Shown piece after piece: positions 1 through 7,107 of a stretch of 64,000 bases of DNA (position 1 is the first letter of the stretch; the number at the start of each line of letters is the position of its first letter). Under the pieces are notes generated by a model. The model was not told where the DNA came from. It saw only the letters and a list, made by a program, of their open reading frames with translations, and did not search any database. The stretch covers positions 1 to 64,000 of the forward strand of contig JAMLHE010000004.1 in assembly GCA_023957315.1 (NCBI GenBank), given 5' to 3'. The DNA is from Candidatus Kapaibacterium sp. Lineage in GTDB: Bacteria > Bacteroidota > Ignavibacteria > Kapaibacteriales > UBA2268. The position numbers were made by a program, and so were the translations under genes.

Positions 1-47
1 ATCCCCCTCCAGCCCCGCTCTCGTGGCGGGGCTGACCTGGGGGGGGG
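1..47. repeat. GC-rich interspersed repeat, copy 1
   Basis: The first bases form a C-run, a gcccc/ggggc hairpin (agccccgc ... gcggggct) and a G-run. A near-identical copy lies at 3772-3815, on the other side of the sulfur-module genes. It is one of several palindromic repeat families of this window and has no coding role that I can see. Confidence 0.8.
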
Positions 48-112
48 TATGGGTGAATTTTATTGAACGGGTCCTCTTAATAAATCATTGCAAACTGAGG
101 GAAAATTTACTT

Positions 113-835
113 TTAAAATTTATAATCTGTGAAACCGAAATCTTTTGTAAAAATACCATAACGTGCCAAATGTCTAAACCAATCAAATATAAAGTATGCA
201 TCTTTATCATAAAGGACATAATCAACATTCAAATATTTGCATTTTTGTTCGAATCTCCAAAATGACAATAAATTTGTGACAATGTCTTCGCTATCCGCAT
301 TAATCTTAATTATTGCAGCATCGAACATGAATCTGGGCTTTTGAAAACTGATTTTTATATTCAACTTTTCATCTCTCATGATTTTCATGCTCAATGCTGT
401 TTCTGTACCATTATAAATGCAAATCGAATCTTTATCATCATAATATATGTATTTCATACGTGGATGCCCTTCCCATAAATCAATTGTATCAATATCCACA
501 AAACAGTATTCAATGTAATATATTGTATCTAGGTGGTTTATCATATCAGGTAATGAACTGCTAGAACTTACTCTATTTATTAATAAAAGATACGGTTTTT
601 GAAAATTTGAGTCAACTATATTTTTTAAATTCTTGAATTTTTGAGTTTCTCTGATATCCAGCAACTTGCTACTTACGATGACTGGATCTGAAATTAATGT
701 GTCTAATAAGGAAGTAACAGCAAAATATGGATTTTCCAACCAAAAGAGTCCCTTTTGATTTTGTGTAAACAAATTCTGATAGTCAAGTAATACTACACTT
801 ACAATTATTAATATCAATTTAATATTATATTTCAT
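113..835 (-). CDS. secreted hypothetical protein, candidate immunity partner of RHS cassette 1
   Basis: 240 residues with an N-terminal hydrophobic signal segment (about 1-24, KLILIIVSVVLL then Q/N-rich), so probably exported. I recognise no domain. The start is fixed by a ribosome site (AAAGGTGA) that overlaps the stop codon of the upstream RHS gene, 4 bp away, so the two are almost certainly translated together. In polymorphic toxin loci the gene directly after the toxin tip usually encodes the immunity protein; that is the basis for the proposed role. The protein is rich in aromatic and acidic residues. Its end (WFRHLARYGIF) faintly resembles a stretch near the end of the orphan protein at 18467-19261 (LMSYLLEFGIF). 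Function otherwise unknown. Confidence 0.75.
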   Translation of the reverse strand: MKYNIKLILIIVSVVLLDYQNLFTQNQKGLFWLENPYFAVTSLLDTLISDPVIVSSKLLDIRETQKFKNLKNIVDSNFQKPYLLLINRVSSSSSLPDMINHLDTIYYIEYCFVDIDTIDLWEGHPRMKYIYYDDKDSICIYNGTETALSMKIMRDEKLNIKISFQKPRFMFDAAIIKINADSEDIVTNLLSFWRFEQKCKYLNVDYVLYDKDAYFIFDWFRHLARYGIFTKDFGFTDYKF

Positions 836-839
836 TTTA

Positions 840-2048
840 TCACCTTTTGTAATTTTTAGTTCTATAATAATGTTCTAAATTATAATCAGGGTGGAATAAT
901 TCATTAGTGGAAACTGGGATTATATATTCAATTTCCCGACCATTTGGAGAATAGAAAAAATATGAGCCTTGAATGATTTTCTCAGAGTAATGGTTAATGT
1001 TGCTAAAATAGTCTAACAAAACTGAATTCCCGAATTGTAAAGCCTGAAAATCATCTTCCAGAAAGTTATAAGTAACTCCATCTACTGTAAATGAAGAATG
1101 AACATTTCCATTTAAATCACCCGTAAGCCATTCAGTGAAATGATAGTATTCATGTGCTAATATATATAAATAACTTTTAGGGTCTGTTGAAAAATCAAAA
1201 AATGACTCTGGTAAATAAATATGATATTTATCTTTATCGTTCCTATCTTCCATTGCCCAACCTGAATTCCCACCTATTTTATGGTACACAAGTGTCTTAC
1301 CCTCTTCTTTTGCTTTTTTATCAAAAGCAGTCATAGTATCGTCTAATAATTTAGATTTCTTTTTCCTTGTTTCCAAAATCTCTTTCTCCTCTTTTGATAG
1401 TTCCTTGGCATTCTGTAAATTAGGCTTTTGTCCATTTGATCCCCGTCCATCTTCTCCTGTTCTTCCACCTAATCTAACCATACTACCATCACTCAAAATC
1501 CAAGTTTCAATACCCATATAACGTAAATCTGTTGCATAGGCCATCCTTTCCATTTGAGCTCTTGAAGCTATAATGAAATTGTCCATTGCAATTTTTTTCA
1601 TCATAAGTTCTTCAGTGGATTCATAATAAGTCTCGTATGCAAACCTTAAATCGTCATCTGAGAAACGTTCCATCAACCTATCTTGGTCTTTCTCGTTCTC
1701 AGGTATCAGCCCTGACGGGTCTTTCCAAACAAGTGGGGAATTGAAGGAATAATGATAGGTTGTGTGGCGTGGCATTGCCTCGAACAGCGGGTCAACACTC
1801 AGAAAACGCCCGAGCTCTGCCGAATACATTCGCATTCCCATTGCAAAGCAACTCGATTCGCCGTCGTATTCTGCGGTCGCAAATCCGTGTTTCGTCGGTT
1901 CGTCACCACCGTCCAACTCTCCGAAGGGCTTGTAGTCAAAGCTTTTGATGTCCTTCAAACCGACATCATCCCAAATCACTCTAAGCCCCTCTTGATAATT
2001 GGGGAATTGCTTTTGTGCTTTTACCACTCTATGCGAGTTGTTCCACAT
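840..2048 (-). CDS. truncated RHS tip protein with HExxH metallopeptidase-like toxin domain
   Basis: 402 residues. Residues about 30-125 are the RHS-associated core end (FDYKPFGE, GRFLSVDPLF, YHYSFNSPLVWKDPSGL), almost identical to the same part of the RHS gene at 4532-6121. After DPSGL the sequence diverges completely. The variable C-terminal part contains LAHEYYHFTEW, an HExxH zinc-protease signature, and DD/E residues downstream that could give the third ligand. The large N-terminal RHS shell is absent, and about 130 residues present in the other copy between the start and the core are missing here. The start (MWNNSHR) is shared by both copies and lies 48 bp below a good promoter. It may be an expressed toxin tip or a donor cassette for a full-length rhs gene elsewhere. 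Confidence 0.8.
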   Translation of the reverse strand: MWNNSHRVVKAQKQFPNYQEGLRVIWDDVGLKDIKSFDYKPFGELDGGDEPTKHGFATAEYDGESSCFAMGMRMYSAELGRFLSVDPLFEAMPRHTTYHYSFNSPLVWKDPSGLIPENEKDQDRLMERFSDDDLRFAYETYYESTEELMMKKIAMDNFIIASRAQMERMAYATDLRYMGIETWILSDGSMVRLGGRTGEDGRGSNGQKPNLQNAKELSKEEKEILETRKKKSKLLDDTMTAFDKKAKEEGKTLVYHKIGGNSGWAMEDRNDKDKYHIYLPESFFDFSTDPKSYLYILAHEYYHFTEWLTGDLNGNVHSSFTVDGVTYNFLEDDFQALQFGNSVLLDYFSNINHYSEKIIQGSYFFYSPNGREIEYIIPVSTNELFHPDYNLEHYYRTKNYKR

Positions 2049-2095
2049 CGCGATATTATGAATTTAGTTTGAAAACAGAATCCAATTCTTTTTCA

Positions 2096-2126
2096 CAAAC
2101 ATATGAAAAAAAAGTAAAGTAGCAAA
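2096..2126 (-). promoter_or_regulatory. Bacteroidota-type promoter of RHS cassette 1
   Basis: On the minus strand TTTG (2123-2126), a 19-bp spacer and TATGTTTG (2096-2103) match the Bacteroidota -33/-7 consensus TTTG/TAnnTTTG. The same module, with the same spacing and a similar T-rich spacer, precedes RHS cassette 2 and the orphan gene at 18467. The start codon follows about 48 bp downstream. Confidence 0.65.
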
Positions 2127-2148
2127 TTTTGAGATTGTTTTTGTCTTT

Positions 2149-2260
2149 CTCCCTTTCCTTCGGAGAGGGTCGGGGTGAGGTTTCTTAGTATTCCCACGAA
2201 TAAATTCATGGGCTATGTTTCTTGCCCGTCCTGTCAGGTGTAACACCTGACGCGACAATC
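2149..2260. repeat. cluster of three palindromic interspersed repeats
   Basis: In order: a pyrimidine-rich repeat with tccttcggaga (second copy at 6217-6255); the cccacga...tcatggg palindrome followed by ctatgttt at 2193-2220; and the palindrome tcaggtg/cacctga at 2232-2252. A spurious frame through them encodes no credible protein. Confidence 0.75.
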
Positions 2261-2320
2261 CAAACACTCTACAATTCCCATCTTCGTCCCTAATTTTTTC
2301 ATTTTTGAAGGGAGAATGAT

Positions 2321-2692
2321 ATGAAATTAGGAGCATTTTCGATTAGCCTGAGTGTCAAGGATATTCGGGCATCGCAAGAGTTTTACCATACGTTGGGATT
2401 TATTGATTTTGGCGGCGATATTGAGCAAAATTGGCTGATAATGAAGAACGGAAACGCAATGATTGGGCTATTCCAAGGCATGTTCGAGGGTAATATAATC
2501 ACTTTCAATCCGGGTTGGGACGAGCATGCGAACAATTTGGAAGCTTTCGACGATGTTCGCCTAATTCAAAAGCATCTGAAAAGCCATGGCATCAAACTCG
2601 AATCCGAAGCGGACGAAAGCACAACGGGACCTGCAAGTGTAGTATTGCTAGACCCCGACAAAAATGTGCTTTTGCTTGACCAGCACAGATAA
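2321..2692 (+). CDS. VOC (glyoxalase/bleomycin resistance) family protein
   Basis: 123 residues, one VOC domain. It opens with the typical beta strand and helix (FSISLSVKDIRASQEFY, then LGF) and ends with the conserved DPDKNVLLLDQ strand. Such proteins bind a divalent metal and a small substrate. H/E metal positions are not clear enough here to name a reaction, so it could be a lyase-like, dioxygenase-like or sequestration protein. A good ribosome site (AAGGGAG) precedes the ATG. It is a single gene, convergent with the DUF2892 gene, and follows the repeat cluster. Similar solo VOC proteins are common in Bacteroidota genomes. Confidence 0.85.
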   Translation: MKLGAFSISLSVKDIRASQEFYHTLGFIDFGGDIEQNWLIMKNGNAMIGLFQGMFEGNIITFNPGWDEHANNLEAFDDVRLIQKHLKSHGIKLESEADESTTGPASVVLLDPDKNVLLLDQHR

Positions 2693-2711
2693 AATTAGTA
2701 TAATAGCGAGC

Positions 2712-2912
2712 TTACATTTTGCAGGTATTCATGCCCAAGATGGCGTAAAGTCCGCAAAGTTTGAATGTTGCAGTAAGTGCCAATATCACTGCGGCAACCA
2801 AGAATATTATGCCTAATGTGCCTGTTACGACGCCCGTAAAATACAAAATTGCTAATAAGATTGCGACCCCGAATCTTATGATTCTGTCTGTATTGCCTAC
2901 GTTTACTTTCAT
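2712..2912 (-). CDS. DUF2892 (YgaP-type) inner-membrane protein
   Basis: 66 residues. It begins MKVNVGNTDR, the standard N-terminus of DUF2892, followed by two hydrophobic helices (about 13-30 and 33-52) and a final CGLYAILGMNTCKM segment with two cysteines. A longer in-frame start exists upstream, but GGAG lies 8 bp before this ATG. In E. coli YgaP this membrane domain is fused to a rhodanese domain and the neighbour ygaV encodes a sulfide-responsive ArsR regulator. Here the same three parts occur as separate genes: this one divergent from arsR and rhodanese. Probable role in sulfane-sulfur handling (inference). Confidence 0.85.
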   Translation of the reverse strand: MKVNVGNTDRIIRFGVAILLAILYFTGVVTGTLGIIFLVAAVILALTATFKLCGLYAILGMNTCKM

Positions 2913-3030
2913 GAGATACTCCAAATTGTATATTAATTGCAAATATTGCCATTTGTTCATATAGACGTTTTGCCAAACATTATCTTACAAACATATTTTC
3001 AAATATTCGTTAATTTTCAATTACACTTGA

Positions 3031-3054
3031 ACTAATGTTCATTCGTTTATTAGT
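3031..3054. promoter_or_regulatory. inverted repeat, candidate ArsR operator
   Basis: ACTAAT (3031-3036) and ATTAGT (3049-3054) form an inverted repeat with a smaller AATG/CATT palindrome between them. It lies about 25 bp upstream of the ArsR start in the divergent intergenic region, a usual place for self-regulation. The binding protein is inferred from position only. Confidence 0.5.
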
Positions 3055-3076
3055 AAGATATATTTGGAGGAAATGA

Positions 3077-3376
3077 ATGGAAAAATTTAGGGAATTGAGT
3101 GTAGATCAACTCGTTAAGATAGCAGATGTGCTGAAGACAATCGCACATCCTGTACGGCTCGATATTATCAAATTGCTCGAAAAGCACGACAAACTCTGCG
3201 TCAACGACATCGTGGAGCATACTAAAATCGAGCAATCGCTGCTGTCGCACCATCTGACAAAGATGAAGGACCGTGGCATACTCAGTTCCAAACGCGAAGG
3301 CAAGCACATTTTCTATTCCATTTCGATGACAAATATACCGAGCATTTTTGATTGTATGGAACGTTGTAAAATTTAA
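3077..3376 (+). CDS. ArsR-family transcriptional regulator, candidate sulfide/persulfide sensor
   Basis: 99 residues, a winged helix-turn-helix. HPVRLDIIKLL (about 24-34) is the ArsR entry helix and QSLLSHHLTKMKDRGIL (about 53-69) the recognition helix region. Cys41 (KLCVND) and Cys93/Cys97 near the C-terminus are placed like the paired thiols of SqrR/BigR/YgaV regulators, which form a tetrasulfide link on exposure to reactive sulfur. The metal-binding ELCVCDL box of arsenic sensors is not intact. A strong GGAGG precedes the ATG. Rhodanese follows 10 bp downstream and a DUF2892 protein lies divergently, matching the YgaV/YgaP pairing. The sensing chemistry is inference. Confidence 0.85.
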   Translation: MEKFRELSVDQLVKIADVLKTIAHPVRLDIIKLLEKHDKLCVNDIVEHTKIEQSLLSHHLTKMKDRGILSSKREGKHIFYSISMTNIPSIFDCMERCKI

Positions 3377-3386
3377 TGGTGGACTG

Positions 3387-3677
3387 ATGTCTTATAAGAA
3401 TTTGAATTTAGAAGAATTTACGAATTTATCCCAATCTTTACCCGATGCGAAAGTCATTGATTGCCGTACTTTTGGCGAGCTGAAATTCAGAAGCCTCAAA
3501 TACGACATTCACCTCGATGTGTCTAATCCGGGATTTTTGAACCAAGTGAAAGAGCTCGACAAGAGCAAGCCCTATTTTGTGTATTGCGCAAGTGGTGGCA
3601 GAAGCTCTATGCTCTGCAGCTACCTTGAGCGTTACGGTTTTGGCAATTTGTATAATCTTTCGACGGGTGTGATGTAG
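3387..3677 (+). CDS. single-domain rhodanese-like sulfurtransferase
   Basis: 96 residues from the preferred ATG (a longer frame would overlap the arsR end). The rhodanese active-site loop CASGGRS carries the catalytic Cys67, preceded by the KPYFVYC strand; VIDCRTFGELK (about 23-33) is the usual N-terminal CH2A-type motif. It should move sulfane sulfur from a donor to a thiol acceptor via a cysteine persulfide. It is in operon with the ArsR regulator and opposite the DUF2892 gene, so the set looks like a split YgaVP module. It is cytoplasmic, with no signal peptide. The active site is complete, so activity is likely. Confidence 0.9.
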   Translation: MSYKNLNLEEFTNLSQSLPDAKVIDCRTFGELKFRSLKYDIHLDVSNPGFLNQVKELDKSKPYFVYCASGGRSSMLCSYLERYGFGNLYNLSTGVM

Positions 3678-3680
3678 TTA

Positions 3681-3815
3681 CAGAACAGCGTTCTGTCTTA
3701 AACATAGCCCACGGTTTTAACCGTGGGAAAATAAAGGAACCTCACACCGACCCCTCCTTGAAAGAAAATAAATCCCCCTCCAGCCCCGCTCTCGTGGCGG
3801 GGCTGACCTGGGGGG
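3681..3815. repeat. cluster of palindromic interspersed repeats
   Basis: Contains cagaacagcgttctgtc (3681-3697, palindrome), catagcccacggttttaaccgtggg (3703-3727), a remnant of the cctcac-type repeat and a second copy of the window-start GC-rich repeat (3772-3815). The first two also recur together near 14.0 kb and, in part, near 6.3 and 18.2 kb. Confidence 0.8.
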
Positions 3816-3875
3816 CGATAGTGGTAGTTTGATGATTTAAGGATTTCATATTTTGAAAATTACTATGATTATTAT

Positions 3876-4529
3876 CTAATCTAACTCACGATCCTCATAT
3901 TTCATGTACGGGATGCTGTCACCCCAAATTTTTGCACTTTTAAACGAAAGCAAATATAATCCACTTTTAGAGTCAATGATTTTATATAACTGTAAATATT
4001 CATGTGATGGATGTTTTAATATCAAAAACCTTGACAAGTCGTCATCATAATGAAATGTTTTATACATGTCATAATATTCCTTATAATCACAGATTAAAAA
4101 ATCATAATATGTGTCATAACTAAAGCTCGTTATATCATTCTTATTTAAGTATTGAAATAGGAAGACAAATCTCTTCATAGTTTCAATATCAAAATTCATA
4201 AAATAAGAATCATTCGTCAATATTTCCAAATCTAATTTTCCAATTCTTCTCTCGTTGATTTGCAAAATACTATCTGCCGTTGAAATGTCAACAAAAGTGT
4301 TTTTAAGTCTAGGTAATGTAGAAAACATTTCTTTCATCAATAACTGCATACTTTGCAAAGAATCTCGAACATTTTCAATTGAATCATGGCGAAAAATAAT
4401 ATAGTTCCTCTCAGTTGGATTTTCTTTGTCTTTATGAAAAATAACTACGATAATTGCAAAAATTAGGTAAAATATTATAATTGACGCAAATATTTTGCCA
4501 ATTAATTTCAAATCTCTTTTATCAAACAT
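3876..4529 (-). CDS. membrane-anchored hypothetical protein, candidate immunity partner of RHS cassette 2
   Basis: 217 residues: a short basic N-terminus, one strong transmembrane helix (about 11-32, IFASIIIFYLIFAIIVVIF) and a mostly polar domain rich in Y, D and K that would face the periplasm. No known family recognised. The ATG lies 2 bp after the RHS stop and its GAGGGG ribosome site sits inside the end of the toxin gene, the same arrangement as in cassette 1. The sequence is unlike that of the cassette 1 partner, as expected if each protects against a different toxin. The immunity role is inferred from position only. Confidence 0.75.
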   Translation of the reverse strand: MFDKRDLKLIGKIFASIIIFYLIFAIIVVIFHKDKENPTERNYIIFRHDSIENVRDSLQSMQLLMKEMFSTLPRLKNTFVDISTADSILQINERRIGKLDLEILTNDSYFMNFDIETMKRFVFLFQYLNKNDITSFSYDTYYDFLICDYKEYYDMYKTFHYDDDLSRFLILKHPSHEYLQLYKIIDSKSGLYLLSFKSAKIWGDSIPYMKYEDRELD

Positions 4530-4531
4530 AT

Positions 4532-6121
4532 CTATTTCCCCTCTATAAATTTCTTATATGAATGAAAATATCCACGGATGATCATTTTGCTATCTTTCCA
4601 TTCATCAGTAAATCCAATAATATTCCACCAGTTCTTATGTGAACCTTTCCAAATTCCAAAAGCCCCTCCTCCCATTAGAGCTTCATGCAAATGTACACCA
4701 CTTGCTTTGGCAGCGACGCCATATGCATAGTTTCCAAAATCGTCACCTTCAAAATATTTTCCTTCATACATTCCTCCACGCTTATATTTTGCAGTTTGCT
4801 TTAAATTCAAGAAATCAGAATTGTGCCCCATAAATTGAATTACACCGAATGGTAAAATATTCAGATTAAGCCCAAGTGATCCTGGTAGCAATCGATTATT
4901 AAACCTTCTAAAAAATCTGTCAATTTCCGTCAAATGTGTATTAAAGTCCTTTGTCAAATCACGTGGTCTTTCAGCTTCTACAATGACAGTTCCTTCTATG
5001 GAATAGCTTTTAATGAAATTTAGATACCAATCAGTAAAATTCTGTAACGAGGCATACGGAATTTTTGAAACTCCTTTTTTATCCTTTGAATCTTTATCAC
5101 TCTTATTACTTTTCCCACTTCCATTATTTCCACCACCGCTTGCTCCACCACCGCTTGTACCAGCACCACTTCCATTCGTTCCACTTCCATCTCCACCGGT
5201 TCTTCCGTCAGATTCTCCTCCGCCGCCAGCACCGCCACCACCACCCCAGCCAGGTGGTCCGTTTGGGTTGTCACCTCGATTCATTTGGTCGTCAATAAAT
5301 GCGTCATGAGCTGCAATTAGATTACCCCAAGAACAAGATTCAATAATTTCATATTCAAATCTATAAGAATCAATATGATAATTTGATTCGCTTAAATCCG
5401 GAAATTGCAATGCCATCAACCTATCCTGGTCTTTCTCATTCTCTGGCATCAGCCCTGATGGGTCTTTCCATACGAGTGGGGAATTGAAGGAATAATGATA
5501 GGGGGTGTGTCGTGGCATCGCCTCGAATAGTGGGTCAACACTCAGGAAACGCCCGAGCTCTGCCGAATACATTCGCATTCCCATTGCAAAGCAACTCGAT
5601 TCGCCGTCGTATTCTGCCGTCGCAAATCCGTGTTTCGTCGGTTCGTCACCACCGTCCAACTCACCGAAGGGCTTGTAGTCAAAGCTTTTGATGTCCTTCA
5701 AACCTCCACTATCCCAAATCACGATACTCCGCACCGAGCCGAGATTGTCAGTGATATGTACCTCCTTCGTCGTGCCGTCCGCTTGGAACTGCAATTCACC
5801 ACCGGCAGCATAATACTTGAATGGTGAAATATATACCCGTCGCCCGACATCAGTCTTGTTTTCATTCGGCTCTGTCGTTGTCGCCGTCTGCAATCCCTTG
5901 TAAAGCACGTAAAGTTCGCCTGCAACTCCCGAGAGCGAGTATTCCCACAAGTGAGCGTAATCATCGCCGAGGTCGTCCGTGCCGTCTCCATGAGGAGATA
6001 TAAGCAATCGCTTTTGTTCACGAGTATCGAAAGCACCCTTGCGATACTGCCAGAGCCACTTTTGTGGGTCGTAGCTTATTGCATCGGGACTTGCGTATTC
6101 TCTATGCGAGTTGTTCCACAT
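4532..6121 (-). CDS. truncated RHS tip protein with type-44-like toxin domain
   Basis: 529 residues. Residues 1-235 are RHS repeat-associated core (WQYRKGAFD, VHITDNLGSVRS, GRFLSVDPLF, YHYSFNSPLVWKDPSGL). About 260-350 is a glycine/serine/asparagine linker followed by a lysine/aspartate stretch. The last 170 residues form the variable tip with GHNSDFLNL, EGDDFGNYAYGV and a GGGAFGIWKG segment, which recall the polymorphic toxin type 44 family (recognition from memory, moderate). No RHS shell lies upstream; the ATG is 46 bp below a promoter identical in layout to that of cassette 1. It could be an autonomous toxin or a stored tip used by recombination with a full rhs gene outside the window. 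Confidence 0.8.
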   Translation of the reverse strand: MWNNSHREYASPDAISYDPQKWLWQYRKGAFDTREQKRLLISPHGDGTDDLGDDYAHLWEYSLSGVAGELYVLYKGLQTATTTEPNENKTDVGRRVYISPFKYYAAGGELQFQADGTTKEVHITDNLGSVRSIVIWDSGGLKDIKSFDYKPFGELDGGDEPTKHGFATAEYDGESSCFAMGMRMYSAELGRFLSVDPLFEAMPRHTPYHYSFNSPLVWKDPSGLMPENEKDQDRLMALQFPDLSESNYHIDSYRFEYEIIESCSWGNLIAAHDAFIDDQMNRGDNPNGPPGWGGGGGAGGGGESDGRTGGDGSGTNGSGAGTSGGGASGGGNNGSGKSNKSDKDSKDKKGVSKIPYASLQNFTDWYLNFIKSYSIEGTVIVEAERPRDLTKDFNTHLTEIDRFFRRFNNRLLPGSLGLNLNILPFGVIQFMGHNSDFLNLKQTAKYKRGGMYEGKYFEGDDFGNYAYGVAAKASGVHLHEALMGGGAFGIWKGSHKNWWNIIGFTDEWKDSKMIIRGYFHSYKKFIEGK

Positions 6122-6166
6122 CGCGATATTATGAATTTAGTTTGAAAACAGAATTCAATTCTTTCA

Positions 6167-6197
6167 CAAACATATGAAAAAATCGAATAGTAGCAAA
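6167..6197 (-). promoter_or_regulatory. Bacteroidota-type promoter of RHS cassette 2
   Basis: Minus-strand TTTG (6194-6197), 19-bp spacer, TATGTTTG (6167-6174). Spacer and flanks closely match those of cassette 1 and of the orphan gene at 18467. Confidence 0.65.
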
Positions 6198-6216
6198 TTT
6201 TGAAATTGTTTTTGTC

Positions 6217-6700
6217 ATTCTCCCTCTCCTTCGGAGAGGATCGGGGTGAGGTTCTTTGTTTTCAGATGTGCCACACCTCCGAGGTGTGGCACATCCATGA
6301 CGTTGACATTCTTCTCCCACGGTTAAAACCGTGGGCTATGTTTTGGACAGAACGCTCTTGCAGTCCAAACGAATAAAATTCCCCTCTTGAGGGGTGTCTG
6401 CGAAGCAGACGGGGTGGTTGTTTTATATTCACCCACGGTTGAAACCGTGGGCTATGTTTACATCAATTTTTTAAAACCGTATCTTTGTCAAGGGATTTTA
6501 GGATTAATAAAAATACAACACACCCCCTAACCATCTTGATAGAGGGGGAAAGGCTTTTGGGGTTTCTTTGTATTCTTTGCGTGTCTTATTTTGCGTTATT
6601 TGCGGTTAATTGTTTTAATCCTGTCCATCACGAAATCTTGATAATCTTGTTCAGGACAAACAATCCTGTCCATCACGAAATCTTGATAATCCTGTTCAAG
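6217..6700. repeat. gene-free interval filled with interspersed repeats
   Basis: Between the RHS promoter and rpmG (6122-6805) I see no credible gene. It holds the tccttcggaga repeat (6217-6255), a ccacacctc/gaggtgtgg palindrome (6269-6292), cccacggttaaaaccgtggg with ctatgttt (6316-6344), a decayed cagaac/gttctg element (6346-6366), the cccctcttgagggg plus gtctgcgaagcagac element (6379-6421), another cccacggtt copy (6432-6459), and two tandem copies of a repeat containing cctgtccatcacgaaatc (about 6615-6700). A frame across the last one is repeat-made and rejected as a gene. Confidence 0.8.
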
Positions 6701-6805
6701 AATCTTCACCCAAACAACAAAAGGCTAAACGAAATTCAATTGAATTAGTTTAGCCTGTTATTAGGCGTATGCGTAGTAAAAGCACTATGAGGGGGCGCTG
6801 TTACT

Positions 6806-6985
6806 TTACTTTATTTCTTTGTGCAAAGTGTGTTTCTTCATGAATGGATTGTATTTCTTGAGTTCCAATCTTGAAGGTGTGTTTTGCTTATTTTTCGTTG
6901 TAGAATAACGTGAAGTCGGCACTCCTGCCGCTTTTGCCTCGGTACATTCGACCGTGATTATTATTCTCTGCTCTTTCTTTGCCAT
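6806..6985 (-). CDS. rpmG: 50S ribosomal protein L33
   Basis: 59 residues: [16 protein letters not shown], then [20 protein letters not shown] and the final HTLHKEIK, the complete L33 pattern. It belongs to the form lacking the paired CxxC zinc ligands (only one Cys, in VECTE). L33 is a small component of the large ribosomal subunit near the tRNA exit region. The gene stands alone, divergent from the RelA-like gene; rpmG in this group is often next to rpmB, which is not seen here. AGGA precedes the ATG. Length and ends match the family exactly, so I am confident although the gene is short. Confidence 0.93.
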   Translation of the reverse strand: MAKKEQRIIITVECTEAKAAGVPTSRYSTTKNKQNTPSRLELKKYNPFMKKHTLHKEIK

Positions 6986-7107
6986 TTCTATACATTCCTG
7001 AGTAATTTACTATCAAAGAACTACAAATGTACGCAAGATTTTCCGAATAGCAAAAAAAATATTTAACTCTTTGTTTCGAGATTATAAGAAACATATTAAC
7101 AGGACTT

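Noticed and set aside
2064..2336. 90-residue frame upstream of RHS cassette 1
   Set aside because: It runs through three intergenic repeats and the promoter of the cassette; the peptide is repeat translation.
5013..5309. proline-rich 98-residue frame on the plus strand
   Set aside because: It is the antisense of the glycine-rich linker of RHS cassette 2.
6613..6700. CRISPR-like direct repeat
   Set aside because: Only two tandem copies with a short gap, and a third copy occurs alone at 18212-18250; no spacer array and no cas gene.
6485..6748. 87-residue frame in the repeat interval before rpmG
   Set aside because: It consists of two tandem copies of an interspersed repeat (NPVHHEILIILF twice); no ribosome site and no family pattern.
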